This document shows positions 21,539-36,010 of a stretch of DNA of 64,000 nt, piece after piece (position 1 is the stretch's first letter; the number at the start of each line of letters is the position of its first letter). Both the position numbers and the translations under genes were made by a program. The notes under the pieces were generated by a model. That model worked only from the letters and a program-made list of their open reading frames with translations, was not told the origin of the DNA and did no database searches. This stretch comes from Strongyloides papillosus (Eukaryota; Nematoda; Chromadorea; Rhabditida; Strongyloididae). The DNA is taken from the NCBI GenBank assembly GCA_005656395.1, contig SRSI01000043.1, positions 248,001-312,000 of the forward strand. The letters run 5' to 3'.

Positions 21539-24500
21539 AAAATAATAGTTAATATTATTTTGTTTTATTATATTTTTCCATAATTTTTATGAAATAATAA
21601 TAATTCTTCATATTCCTTTATTTTATATAAACAAATAAATTTGTATTTTAATTTTTATTGTTATTAATTATTATGCTATGAAAATAAATTATATTATACT
21701 TTTGAATAGGCATATATACAGAAGTGGGAATTAAAATTATTAATCAGCCAATGATTATAGAAATGTATTATTATTATATGATTTATAAAAATAATAAAAT
21801 TAAAGTCAAAATGATGATAATTTTATTATTTATAAGAACAAAAGAAAAGTCTTACTCTTGAGATTTAGTTATTCTTTAGTTATATAGATAGATACCATGT
21901 GGAAAGTTATATATAATTCTATTGTTCTAGGCTAATGAACAATTAACAAAAGTTTGTGACTTTTATAGTTAGAAAATGTCAAGACTGTTCCTGTCTTTCT
22001 TTGATTTATGAGTAACAATTTTTTTATAATGTTAAAAATAAATTGAATGTATTGTATTTTGTTTGCCATCAACAAGTTGATATTTTTATTATAAATTATT
22101 TATATAGAAATATGTATTTATACAACTTAATTTTGTTTATAATAAAAAATATTCTAAAAATAAAGTATTTCAATAGTAGGATAGATATGCTGGTGGTTGT
22201 GATTAAGAATTTTTATGTTGATAACATATGGAAAATTTTAGTTTTCATTTCCCTCATAAACATATAAAAATATACTATCCTATTTTATTAAATAATTTGT
22301 ATTAAAATTTGTCTTTACTAATTGAAAATATTTGTATGGGAATTATTTTCTAAAATATCTATAATAAAAAGGAAAACTAAATTAGTGACTTGCACATAAT
22401 ATATTCCTAAAGTGGTTATTCATTTCCTAAATTGGCTTTATCAATTTTATTAACTAGTCAATTACTTTTCCATTTATCTTTTTCACCTTTAAAATTAATT
22501 TATTTCTTCAAAAAGAGGAAATTACCAATTTAAGTGTTATGTATCTATTTTATTCCAACTATCTTTATTAGTTATGCTTTTTATAAATGTATTAATAATA
22601 TATCATAATCATCATATTATATTTTGATATAATAGAAAAATATCCTATCATTATCATAATGTTCTTTTTAATTAACTTTTAGGCAATATTTTAATGAGAA
22701 TGAAATTTTTCCTTCTATAAAAGGGTTCTCTAGATTACTTAAAAAGGATATTGTTAAGTATTCATTAGGTTGTTTTTAAAAGCCGAAATATTATGTATTA
22801 GTACTATATTTTTAGTCCTAAAAATTTTTAAAGACAAGAATGTTTAAATATCCGTCTTAGAAAATATAAAATAAAAAGTCTTTGACAAAAATTTTTAATA
22901 ACTTTTGCACTTCTCTTTAAAAGTCAATTTCTATGTATATAGTGATTAAAATTTTTAATACATATCTTATCAAAAATATTATTTTTTTTATTTGAAGTGT
23001 TTAGATGTATTATGGTTTTTCAGTCAAAATTATTATCTCTTTTATCTGATAGCTAAACATTTTAAAATAAAAGTATAGACGTCGGCAAATGTTATTTGAG
23101 ATATCAAAAAGTTGACAATGAGAATATTAATAACCTTGTAAATTTGTAACATCTTACTTTTCCTACAAATAAAAATCATTTTATTGTGGTTGGAGAAGAT
23201 ATAATTATATAAAGAGAGATGTCAAAAGGTAGAAGTGTAATATGAAGTGTAATAAATTAGGTAGGATAAGAAGATTAAAGAGTTTCCATTTGATGTTTGA
23301 TTGACTTCATAAATCAAAGAATCTTGTTATCATTAATTTTGTTACCTTAATTAATTTATAGTATCGTTTTACATATTATACTCATTTTTACTACTAGTAG
23401 GTAATTAATTATCATGTAAAGTCATTTTCATTGTAAAAATCTTAGTTAAATATTTGATTTTGTGTATATCTTTTAAAAATTTTCGTCTATGCTAGATGAG
23501 GAAAATAAATTTTTCTTTTTTTTGACATATCAACAAATTCTGAACATATCACTCTTAAGATCCCTTGTGTCTGCCTTTGAAATTCATTTGTAAAATCTTT
23601 ATTCATTACACTTGTAAGTAATATTTCATCTTCTTTACACATCTATATTCATCATTCACACAAAAACATATTCTACTTCTATTACCATGGGACAATATTC
23701 ATATATTGTGATATGTAAATGAAATATTTAATCTTTTGTTGAACTGTATTTACAAAAGTTATATCCATAACAAATGTTAACATAAAGATATGGAAAAGTA
23801 TTAACATTTCACTATCTTCAATTTTCAAGATAAGTACCACTTTGAAGGAGGTTATTTAGATTATAATTAGTTTTCAAAACCTTCTTGTCCATGAGTTTTT
23901 ATATCTCTCAAACAAGATATACTATCTTAAATTGTTTATTTTCTACTAAAATATATATTCCTGATCTTGAAGTCTTAATTACTAATATAAAATATTTTCT
24001 TATTTTATCTTTAATAAGGAAATGTCCTTTGTTAGTGACAAGTTAATTTAAAATACTTCTTTTGCATTAACTAACTTTTCCTAACCTCTTATTGAAATTA
24101 ATTAAAATTAATTCTCAAAACTTTTATAATCACATATGACATCTTTATATATTTTATATAAAACTTATCACATTTTTGTTATTATTAAAACATTAAATCA
24201 AATATTTTATTCTCAGAATATTATTTTATTTTTATTAATTAACAATTTTACTCTATAATTTAAGCTTACATAATTTTAACTAAAATTACTTAACTGGTAT
24301 CATTATTTGTTTTTATAGAAGCATGAATTATTATACAAGTATAGTGAAACTATGTAGTAATTAAAGAAAATAATAATACCAGTATTTACAATTCATCTTC
24401 GAAAAGTCTACTTATTTATTTCATAAAAATTAAATCTTTTTTCATCTGGAAAATCTTTTAACATTTTTCCTAAAAATTTTTTATAGTCGTTAATTCACCT

Positions 24501-27500
24501 TTTTATAAGTAGTTAAATCTTTTTTTTAATTCTGGTATCAAAATTATTACTTTTTAGATTTTTGCATTGAATATATTTATATATTTCCCTTTTAATTACA
24601 TAGATAGATATTTAAATACATGATGTAATTATGTTTCTTTAAGTTTATTCCTCTTACACTATTTTACGACCATTATCTTTCTATAGGATTTTTTTCTTAA
24701 ATAAAATTCTAAAAAATTTTAACAATAAAAAATTGTCATAATTGTCTTTTTATATACAATAAAAGATGGTAACAGTCTTTAATTGACGATTCAATAAAAA
24801 TAAATATATCATTAACATTTCCACCACCTGGATTGAGTAACTTAAATATCTTATTATGAAAAAAATATTTGTGATTGAGTTAACTCTCTAACACAACTCT
24901 AATGAAATACCAATTATTTTTTTTATAAAAATATTTTTCTTCAAAAGACTTTAAAAATTACCTCTATTATTTTATTTCATTTAAATCGGATAAAAGAAGA
25001 TTTCTTTTAAATTACCTTTCATAATTATTTTACGCTTATTAAAAGATTATGATATAATTATCAATTTCTCTTTTTAGTAGTTAAAACTTTTATTTATATA
25101 AATATATTTACTATATCCTTGACTCATATTTAATAAAATAAATATATCTATCATTACTGAACCGTTACCTTTTATCTTTTTACCCAAGAAATTATCATAT
25201 ACATACTTCTATTATGGGTATATATTCCGCTAATTATATACATATTTTTCTTGTAAAAATAATTTTTATATTAATAACAAATTTAATAACTTATTTATTT
25301 TTAATATCTATAATTAATTACCATTTTTAAATACAAAATAAATATTTCGCTTATTTTCATGTATCTTTGTGAAATATTTAAAGTATAAATAAATAAATAT
25401 AAAATATTTATCAAAAATACAAATATATCTTTATATTTAAATACAATGATTAATAATTTTTTCAAGAAGATATGATATATTACCATTAATAAGAATATCA
25501 TTGACCTAAAGAATAGTTAGAAATTAAAATGTTTTATAAAAGCTTTTTTCAATATTTAAGTTTATTTTATCATGAATGAGAGATTTATCTTTAATATTAT
25601 TGAGATATCAACTTTTTACTATTTGATACATTAAACTCAAAATACCATTTATTTACTATTTATTTGTTTTTAAATATTTTATTATTATTTTCTAATGAAC
25701 CATAACATTAAAACTATAAAAGAACAATTATTACTTAAAGTATTATACCAAAATATGTTATAAAAGATCAAAAAGACCCGATTTTTCTTTTGAAATTATA
25801 TAATTCTTTTATTGGAAGTCGTATATGTAACAATAAACTTTATCTACCTTCTGTTATTACTAATCAATTAACAATAGGAAAAGCTTTTGACTCCTAAATA
25901 CTGAAATATGCTTGAAGTATAATGTATCCTTATAACATAACAATATTATGGTAAATTATATAAAGGTGTAACTAGAAGAAAATTTTTTTTTCTCATTGAG
26001 TAATGATCTTTTTTTATCTATCTAATATATGTATATTATTATTTACATAACTATCAAAAATGATTTCAATGTAAGTATTCATAATTATTACAATAAATAT
26101 TATATTATTTAAATACCATTTTTCATTTTACACCATCATAATATATTTATACATTAATATAAAGTATTAAAATGGTTTGCTTTTAATTTTCATTTAATCA
26201 TTATAATATCATAAAAATTCAACAAATACATTCTTTTATCGTTTAAAAATTTTTATATACATTCTAAACCTCTAAATATAAACTTTTTTATTTTATTGAA
26301 AACATTATTTAATAAAATTTTTGATTGCATATTTATATTGGTATACCAATTATAATATTTTGATTAAAAAAGTAATACCATAAATTAAATTATCTTAAAC
26401 ATATTATTTCCCTCGTTTTAAGCTAACTTATCTCATTAAACACATATATTTATTTACACATGATCCAATTATTAAATTAGAAATTCTTATTCTCATTATA
26501 TATTTACATTAATCATCTACGTTAATCTAATATAAGTTTAAGCTTATCAATAGTAATCTCTTAAATCTACATAACTTTTGATTAAATCACCAAAAATGTT
26601 TAATTGAAGAAAGTTAACAATTTATTTTATATTTACTTTTCGTTATCAGGAAATATGAAGGTATTAAGTGATGATAAAGTCAAATACAATAAGTAATGTT
26701 TTTATAAAATATTCAATTCTTATAAAGTACAAAATAATTCCTGATAACATAATATATAATATGATATATTTTTAACCTGTTGATCAGGTAAATAAGATAA
26801 CGGTTTTGTCACTGTATTTGTCACTTATTTTGATACATCATTTATACTTTTATCTTGACAAGTTGATTAATAAACTTCAAAATAATTTGAGTATATATAT
26901 ATATTGTTCTTGTGATATATTCATACCACCTATAGTTAACAATAATAGTTCAGTTCGTAAATATAATTTATACTATTTATGAGTACACTCTATTTTAATA
27001 CAAAAATATTTTATTTATATGGTGTAATAGTTAAGATATTTTCAAACATAAATTAAATTACATCTCTATATTTTTATCGCTAGAAAAATTCTATTACCAG
27101 TTTAATTAAGGAGTAATAAAATAAGAAAACTTATCTAGATTATGCCTTAAGATGGTTGTATAATTGTTGTCACAAAAATTTTTTATTCTATATCAATTTT
27201 TATTAACATATAAAATTAACTTTCCTACATATTTAAAATATTTCAATGATAAAAAGTAATTACACTTATTTATAAGTGATAAATTTGTCATGGAAAAGTG
27301 GTAAAAATGTCAAATCATAAATCTTCTGTAACAACTTTTATATTTAATGTGAAATTTTTGGAGATCTTTCAATAGTTAAAAAGAGAATAATCTTAAAATT
27401 TATATTCATTTTATTCATCTTATAAGGCTATTTAAAGAAGATAAATATTAAGAATTATTATTTTTATTGGCAAATCATCTATTGATATTAAAAATTCTAT

Positions 27501-30063
27501 ATCTTTTATATACAGTAATCTAGTGATAATACTTTAAATAACTCTTGACTGTTGTATATTAAACATTAATTATTTCTGTTTACCTATTCAAATATCTTGA
27601 TCTATTGATAAAATATATTTATATATTATTGTGTATTTTTAAAAATATTCATTACTTCTCTCATAATATAACTAATATTTGTATTTTTGAATATATCTAT
27701 TCATAACTTTTTTTTCCTCTTATTCATTAAATCATTTGATAAAACAAAGTAATGTGTTTTATGCATATATTTATACAATACTTTTTTTTACACATTTGTT
27801 ATATCATCTATTCATCAGAAATAATTTAAAAATAAATATTATTTGGAGATTAATTTAATTCACATTAAAGCAGACAATTGTTTTTATTATAATAAATTGA
27901 ATGTGTCAAATGAGAATATATGTGCATTCCTATATTCCTGTATTTCTTACAGTAAAGTTTTCATTGTATTACAAAATTTTGTTTAACTTTTATTTTAACA
28001 CTTCTGTTAGCATGTTAATGCACTTTTAATAGGTGATTTCGTTACTCTAAGTACCTTCTTATGAGGATAATCAATTAATATTATTATGTCATCTAACTTA
28101 AACTCTTCAATTTTAGTAGAATTCAAGTAGTATTAGGAGAACAATTATGTCATTAGGTGAATTTAAATTTAACTTATTTTATATATATTAATTCCTACAT
28201 GAAGCCTGGGAAAAGTAATAAAACATTTTTGAAGTAATAACTCTTATGTATAGTGTATTCAATTGTCATTTGATTAATATTAATGATTTTGATTGCCTAA
28301 ATGTTTCAAGTGATTTCTAATTTCCTTTTTACAATGACAACTTTTGGACAAAAAATTTTTAAATAATTATTTTATTGTTATAAAATGCCATTAATCACAA
28401 AAGAAAAAAGACCGATTCGCTCAATATGTCATAAAATTTTATGAAAATATTACTTACAATATTATTTAAGTAAATTAGAGTGTATTTAGTACAGATTTTT
28501 TATGTAATATAATTTTATAGAATTAGAAGCATTTGGAAATAGTCAAAAAAAAGTGTATGTTTATATATTCTTAATATACATATTTATATTTCCTCTCTTA
28601 AGATAATATATTACACTTAGTATCATTACAAATATATTCATTATAAATATAATTTTTATGTTTAAATAGTTTTAGGAGGGCTCTTAAATGTATGTTAAAG
28701 AAAAAATCAAAATTACAACTAAAATAAATGAAGATTTATAGATATCACTTTCATTTTATTTGTGCTATAAAAGTAATAGTAATATTTTATTTTTTTATGA
28801 ACTTTAAAGAATTTATCCAAATACGAGAATGTGTCATTAATTCTCATAATCTAACTTCATAAAACATTCACCGAATATTTATTTAAAAAATTATCATGAA
28901 GTGCCAATCTTATAATATTATTTACTTACCCATATCAGCTGGCTTTTTGCCGAACGATCATTATAAACTTTTTTATTATCCTTAAAACACTTCATGATGT
29001 TCAGCGGTATAGTTTCTTTTATTGAATAGTACTTAAATTTCCTTAGAATGACAAAAGAAAATAGTTCATGATATTTGAAGATAAAACTTTTTACTAGTTT
29101 TATTAAATGTTCAATTTTACCTCTTTATCTCTCTTGAAGATTCTTGTTATTGTTGATAATTATTATATTAAATGTTTTTATCAACCAACAAAAGTTCATA
29201 TATATAAATATATTGAGTTTAATGACCTTTAATAAAATATTGTAATAAAATTTTTACAGTGTCGGTTGATGTTTTAAAATTCCTTTGCATTATACTGTAC
29301 ATTTACAAGCTGTTGTTTTTGTTTCTTTCCCGAGATCCGGCATCTCATCTTTTTATAGGATCTTTTTTATTTTATAATTATTAGAAAACCATATGAAAGT
29401 ATCTTTGATAGAAATTATAAAACATCTTTTTATAATTGAAAATGATAATTAAATTTATACCCGTACTCTTGACTTGTTGATATATCATTTAATTATAAAC
29501 TTCAAAAACCTTCCAATTATAATTATATTAGATTTTATTAAATATTCATGTTTATATATCAGATCAAAAAGTCGGTGTTAATATATAAACACTAAAAAAA
29601 CATTATAATTACCAATGAAGAATATCTTCAAGGTTTATTAACCCTGAATATAAAACAGTATTGTTAATTATCTTCTCTAATGTCGGTGAAGATGACAGTT
29701 CCTTTTATTTTAAACTCATTAAAAGCATGTATCAATACTCATTCTTTTCAATTATTAATATGTTGTCATTATTCTTCCATTATTACATAGATATCTAGAG
29801 AATGTCAAAAACAATTGGTCGGCACTTTGTGTTTTATTAATAGAAAATTTAATAACACGTAAATAGAGAAACATTCTAATTATATGGTAGAAAAAACCCG
29901 CTACTAGTTAACATTAATGTGTCAACTGCTAACTTGTTATTTTTTTAATTCTCTAACAACTACCTCTTTACAAACTTTAGCAATTGTTACATCCCTTTAA
30001 GAAGGTACTTTAAACTCCTTACCTATCACTTTGCCAAAATCGGCACTTCTTATAAGGTTAATC

Positions 30064-30081
30064 GGTCAAAGATTGCGCAAG
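30064..30081 (+). promoter_or_regulatory. Composite GGTCAAAG plus TTGCGCAA site
   Basis: GGTCAAAGATTGCGCAAG stands out in very AT-rich sequence. TTGCGCAA (30073-30080) is the palindromic C/EBP/PAR-bZIP consensus, and GGTCAAAG resembles a nuclear receptor half-site. A candidate enhancer core only, with no conservation evidence available here. Confidence 0.2.
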
Positions 30082-30967
30082 CATAGTAAAATATTATATT
30101 TCTATTTTATTTTTTCCACCTAACAACAGGTGGTATATATATGAAGTTTTTGAATTTAAAGTTATTATTAAAATAAACAACTGCTGTTATTTTTACTTCC
30201 ATATTAATTAATTTTTCTATCTTAAAAAAGAATAACTTTAAACTGATTTAGAGATTAGTACTCCCCCTACTAATCTTAAATTTAATTTATTCTTAATGCT
30301 TCAAGAATTACAATTTCAATCTCATTTTTTATTCACTCTATCTCTTTTCTTCTTTTTATTATATAATCAAGAATAGATGAATAACTTGATGATTTGGTAA
30401 TAAAATGTTATTTTAAAATTAAGCATTCCAAATTATGATTCAGTTTTTAGAAAGAGATAGTTAATGGTGTTCCTAATTTAATAAAACCAATCTTCATCTT
30501 TTTTTTTAATTTTTCATTTTATATTCCTATTATATGGTCACAACCATGAATGTATAAGTTGCTGCAAATTTTTTTTACATAAATTTCAATATAATTTCAT
30601 TCTATTTATTCACATTGGTACATATAAAATATCATTATGTTCTTATGGCAAGATATTTTAACAAACAATCATCCAAAATAGTTATTTTTATAAAAACTAA
30701 ATTCTTTTTTTCCTATTTTTGACGTAAGGATAAATTAAACTTTTTTGAGAAAGTTGTATTTTCTGACGTTATTATTACAATTTCCTTTACACATATATGC
30801 CAGGTAAAATACGTCCATGAGTATTTAATTACATATATACTTCAATAAATAAATATATACATTATATTTTTTGATAAGCATAACTTCTTTTTTAACATTT
30901 TTGCATGTTAAAAGTTTATTTGAAAATAAAAGTACTTTATTCATGACATCTGCCAAAATTGTCCTTA

Positions 30968-31264
30968 CTACGAAATGCAGTTAGTTATTGTTTTAACAAT
31001 GTGATTATTTAGACAATCTACACCCCTGGAAGGTTGATAATTTACTTCCGAAACATCTTTAATATAATTATTAAAGTGAGAAAATTTTTTTATGACACCA
31101 ATTATCCAGGTGTTTTTATTTCTTATCCAAACTTCCTTAAAACAATTATCTTTTGAGAATAATAAGATTCTCTTGAAAGGTGGAGTTGTTTTTCTCATAT
31201 AATTAGGTAGGTTGGTTTTTATTAAACTTGTCGCAGGGTATATAAAACTTTTTACATATGGCAA
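30968..31264 (-). pseudogene. Relic of a Ty3/gypsy-type integrase C-terminus
   Basis: A 98-residue open frame that reads like the end of a retrotransposon pol: a PATSLI segment, then VWIRNKNTWIIGVIKKF and a tail resembling the G-x-x-RHVDQLR ending. This matches the usual integrase C-terminal pattern (V-WVR...W-PG-I). No LTRs, RT, RNase H or integrase catalytic core were seen nearby, so it is an old isolated fragment. Identification rests on pattern memory and needs a profile search. Confidence 0.4.
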
Positions 31265-33189
31265 TCTTTACATAGTGCTCACAAACATATCCTGTTAAGG
31301 GTAATATAAGACTTTCCCGAGATTTAAAAAATATAATAACAAAAAAGTAAATCTTCGGCACCCTTTTATTATCTTTTATTTATTCTATTTTACATTTAAG
31401 AATCCCAGCTTGTTAATCTACCTTTAAATCCTATTAGATGTCCTCTTAATCATGATCTTTTATGTAAATATAAATCTTTTAAGGAAATTTATTTTCCTAC
31501 ACCTATATCATTTCAAGTTTATTTTCTCAATCAACAAACATTTAAAATGATATGATATTTTAATGAAAAAATTATTTCTGTATGATTAGACACATCTGTT
31601 CGCTATAATTATGAAAGTCAAAACTTTCATCAACTTATTAATAATATATATACATATTTAATAGTTCATAAAATTTAAATTCTAATCCCTGTCATAATTT
31701 GTTCATATAATCAATCAACAAAAATTTTGTGTCCTAATCTCCACACATCATTCATATTATTATTACTATTTAGATGATGGATTATATATATTTTTTTAGT
31801 TTAGATATATGAAATCTGTTTATATCAATTAATTTGACACTTGATCCATTATTTTGTTGTTTCCTCTTTTTATTTTCTAATACATCATTCTAGCCATGGT
31901 TTGTGATTGAAAGTGGGAGATATTCTGAAAACTTAAATTCATTATATATACTTCTCAATCATATGCAATGTATATTTTGACCTTCATAGAAGTGATATTT
32001 AAGGATTCACTCATTATATCTTTTTTTACCTAAAAAAGTTTTCACCACCTGTCTTATTGAAGATTTTTTTAACCTCATCAGAAACCATCATTCTTAATAA
32101 ATTTCCCATTAATCAGCTGTTGTTTCATATATATCTTAATATCTCTGTACAACCTATTATTGTTAGGATTATGTCAATTATTAATACAATCATCATATTG
32201 TTTTCATCATATTAAATTGACAGTAAAAGATAATCCTTTTATACAAGAATTGTTGCTTCAATCATAAATTGTATTGAAACAATATACTTAACTTCTTATT
32301 AATCATTTTTATACCACTTAATATATTTTTACTACCATCTAAATTATATGGTGTTGAGTTTTTGATGGAGAACAATATTTTAAGGATAATCCTTATTAAG
32401 TTTTTAATAATATAAAATAACAGGTGCGTGCCAATAAAGTATATTGTTTTATTATTTTTTTATTAACTATCTATTAATTTTTAGGTGTTTATTGTCTTAT
32501 TAATGAGTATCTATCATTAATATTATTATGTATATAAATTTTTATAGTCCCACCCAATATAAATATATATATAAGAATAAATTAGGATATATGGTTAACT
32601 TCATTTAATTCACAATATCCCTCATTAACTTCATTTCATTTTTTGATGACCTTATATTTATTAAATAACTATAATACCATTATATAGCTAATATATACCA
32701 ACCAAAAAGTATAAATTTTTATTTAAATATACATAATAATACAAATTTAGTCATCTATATATATATTTATTGTTATTTAATCAAATTACATAATTTTCAC
32801 AGCCAATGATAAATAAATTTGTTTCCTATTCTTATTTCTATTTCATTAGGATTTAAAGATATTAAAGTGATGGGGGGAAGAAATTAGGATATGATTGTAT
32901 TTTTAACAGTTTTGGTAGTCTAAAAAGGATAAGCAAATTAGCATTTTCTATACATCTATAAATTGTTAACATAATTTTATTGGTAATCACTAACAACAAC
33001 AACTATTACTTTAACTCCAATCTGATTTTACGGAGAAAGAAATAGTTTTTATTTTAAAAAATTTATTATTTATAGACAATCGGTCTAAATTATTTTACTA
33101 ATTCTTATTTTTCGCCATCATATGCATATATTTTTCAATATTTTATTTGTTTATTTTTTAGAAATAAAGGAAAACAAAAGTTTTATAAA

Positions 33190-34467
33190 ATGGTATGTGA
33201 ATGTATACCACCACCACCAGTATTTGATTTGGAACCACCACCGGATCCATCGTTTATTTTTGAATTTCTATCAGATGAACCTATATCATTATTAAGGCAG
33301 GCACAACTAGAATCATGTAACTATATTCCTGTACTTGAAGTTCTAGATATAACAAATAAATTTTCTAAAATTTCACCAGAAACATTACCAATATTACTAT
33401 TAGGTCTCCTATTTATTCTTATTATATCTCTAATAATTATAATAATTGTTATTAAATATAAAAGGCAAGTTTTGAAGTATCAAAATTTTTACAGGATACG
33501 TAATATATACTTCCTACCAGAAGATATATTATATCTTCTCACTATGCAAAAAAACATATATCATTATCTGACAGAAGTTGATTTTTTTATTATAAATATC
33601 TGCTATATGTTATGATTTATAAATCAAAACAAAACAGTAGTTATATATGTTCCATTAGATGTGAGATGTTTGTAAATTAAGAGCTAATAAATTACAATCA
33701 TTAACTAATCATATTATTTAAATTTTAGATCTAGACATACAACAAAAAGTAATTCAATTAAAAAGTTATCATCATCTGGACCTCATTTTGATGTTTGTGG
33801 TGGATCGTTATTCTGCGGACCATCACCACAGTACAATGTTGTTTTAAATAACTCTTCTTCATCTGGTGAGTCCAACTGCAACTGGTCAATTCCATATGAA
33901 AAAACATTAAGAAATATGGGTAATGGGGTAAATGCAATGTATGGAAGTACATCTAATCATGATATGCTTACATATCAAATGTCTTATCCAATAAAAAATA
34001 ATACTTCTAGGAGTATGTTAAGACCATCACATTCAACGACTTTAAGACTTCCTGTATCTGAGGAAGGATATTGTACAGTTAGACATTATGACGACTTTAC
34101 AGGATATGCTGAACCGGATGTAACAATTCATACATTTAGGAAACCACCACCAAAATGTCCACCACCCCCACCACCAAAAAGGGTTGATGCTAGTAGTATT
34201 GTACCATCAGATAATATAAGTTCGTGCTCCTCAACAACAGAAAAGGAATTGGAGAGGATACATCAAAGTGAAAATAGCATATCACCAGTTGCATTACATA
34301 ATAATCTAAAATACCCTCATGGAGGTAGGGAATCAGGATATGGTACTGGACCTTCTCGTCTTCAACATCATATCTCAAGTCCGAAAACTCCAAAAAACAA
34401 AAATTATGTCTCACCAAATACGAGTCTTAATACTACCGGTCAAGAAGGAAATATGACATATGTTTAG
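33190..34467 (+). CDS. Single-pass membrane protein with proline-rich tail, unrecognised
   Basis: Two exons: 33190-33476 and 33729-34467 (341 residues). The donor GAA/GTATCA was chosen because it is the only nearby one in the phase (2) needed to join the exon after ATTTTAG. The N-terminal segment is short, with Cys-x-Cys and two Pro runs (CECIPPPPVFDLEPPPDPSF). One transmembrane helix lies at about 67-88, followed by basic KYKRQ, which suggests an outside N-terminus without a cleaved signal. The tail is Ser/Asn-rich with a PPPKCPPPPPPKR motif suited to SH3 or EVH1 binding and several Tyr, ending in MTYV, a possible PDZ ligand. The Cys/Pro ectodomain plus one helix recalls PRiMA-type anchors in layout only. 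Family not recognised. Confidence 0.65.
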
Positions 34468-35699
34468 AACATTTGCAAATCAAGAAAGTAAAAATAATTT
34501 TTAAAGCAAAACATAGGTCATATTTATTTTTTAAAAAGAAAATTTTTCCAGTGATAACTAATATATAAGAAGGAATAACTCATATATTTGCCATTTCAAG
34601 TTGCCTTATCATTTACTTTTATTTATACTTATAACCTCAAATCCCAATTCCAATGATTATGATAAATTAATATGTGTATTAATTGATTGTAAAAATACTA
34701 GTCATTATTGTGTGTTTATTTTTATTTACTAATAAAAATTTATTCATAAAAAACTTTTTCAAGGTTTCTTTTTTTTACAGTAATTCATCTTCCATGTTTT
34801 ATTTAAATAGTTTAATTTGAGGGGAAAAAATTATCTATTGTTTCTATCTGTTACTTTAAATTAATTATGTCATTTTTTTTATACTAATTATTCTTTTTTA
34901 AAAGGTCATGTTGGTGAAAAAATTTTATATAATATATGGTTTTTTAAAGTAATAAAAAGAATGATAATTAAGAATTGTAGTTTCTGGTTTTTTTATTTAC
35001 TTTCGTAACTACTCTTTAATGAATGTATGCAATGGAAGATGTAACGTTAACGTTTTTAAGCCCCTTGATTTCGGAATTTAATTCTGAGATTTTGTATATA
35101 GATATATTTCGAAAAAAAATACCGAAATTTGAAAAAAAACTTCTCCAAAGTAGGAGAAAATTGAGAACGAAGTGTCAAAAATGGCAATTTTTTTCTAATT
35201 AATGGCTAACAGATATTTCAATAAAAAAAAATTAACAAACACACACATAAAATTAAGTATACATGAGTATCATTACTTTGTTGGACAAATTCAATTATAT
35301 AAAGATTAAAAAATAGTGGTTTTTTGCATTTTCAGAAAACTTTTTGTGTAATAATTTAGCTATTGAAAATTTTTACGAACATTTTGCACTATATGAAACG
35401 TTCTCGGTTAAATTTTCAAGAAATGTTGTCATGGACTTCTACTTGAAAATGCATAATGATTAGTAGAAACTAAGGAGGGGAAAGAATCTGTTCTCAAACG
35501 TTTAATATTACTTCAAAGTTTATTTTTAAAAACATTAAATATAAATCTAACAGATAGTATCTGATAAAAGAACGAATAATTTGAACTTGAAGTACTAATA
35601 AGTTAATATTTAAAATTCATTGATTCTTTAAAATAATAAATATATATATCATCAATGATATATACATACGTAAAAAAATATTCCAATGGAATTTTCCTG
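34468..35699. other. Intergenic, no gene seen
   Basis: 1.2 kb between the membrane-protein gene and the first conserved module of the MATH-BTB array. An AATAAAAATTT polyadenylation-like sequence lies at about 34731. Nothing protein-like was seen. Confidence 0.5.
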
Positions 35700-35749
35700 A
35701 TATAAGATAGACGCTTCTTCGACTATTTATCATTATTATCTAGAGATTG

Positions 35750-36010
35750 TTGAGCTAATAATTTTGAGGAACTAGAATCAGGAGTTGATAAAACATAATC
35801 CTTTAAATTCATATTTAAAATCATTCTCCTTCTCCGAATTGTGTTTTTCAATCGATCTTTTCGTTTTGTAATTCAGATTACCTTTATGTGTTGTCTTCGA
35901 TAAGTCAAATAATATGTTTCTTTTTATAGTAATTAAAAATGGTAGAAGAAATTTTCATTGAAATTGCAAAACAAAATTGACATTTTTCTTTTTATCGGTT
36001 CATGTGTTAT
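35750..36010 (-). pseudogene. Antisense coding-like module, copy a
   Basis: Read on the minus strand this matches the open module at 46016-46303: it keeps LFCNFNENF, then NLNYKTKRSIEKHNSEKEND, but in different frames with stops between. It marks the 5' edge of the MATH-BTB array. The parent family is not recognised. Confidence 0.5.

Larger units (their letters stand above)
21539..33189. other. Long AT-rich gene-poor region
   Basis: 11.65 kb without a convincing complete gene on either strand. Short open frames (for example 22043-22267 plus and 25301-25501 minus) consist of AT-codon residues (I, N, K, F, Y) and look random. The only protein-like signal is the integrase relic at 30968-31264. 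The sequence before the next gene ends in TTTTTTAG (to about 33162), so part of this region may be a long 5' intron or the regulatory domain of the membrane-protein gene at 33190. No tRNA-type box sequences or tandem repeats were noticed by eye. Confidence 0.55.

Noticed and set aside
22043..22267. Plus-strand open frame in the gene-poor block
   Set aside because: Composition is dominated by I, N, L, Y and F from AT codons; no domain, signal or splice support.
25301..25501. Minus-strand open frame in the gene-poor block
   Set aside because: Same AT-driven composition; looks like chance.
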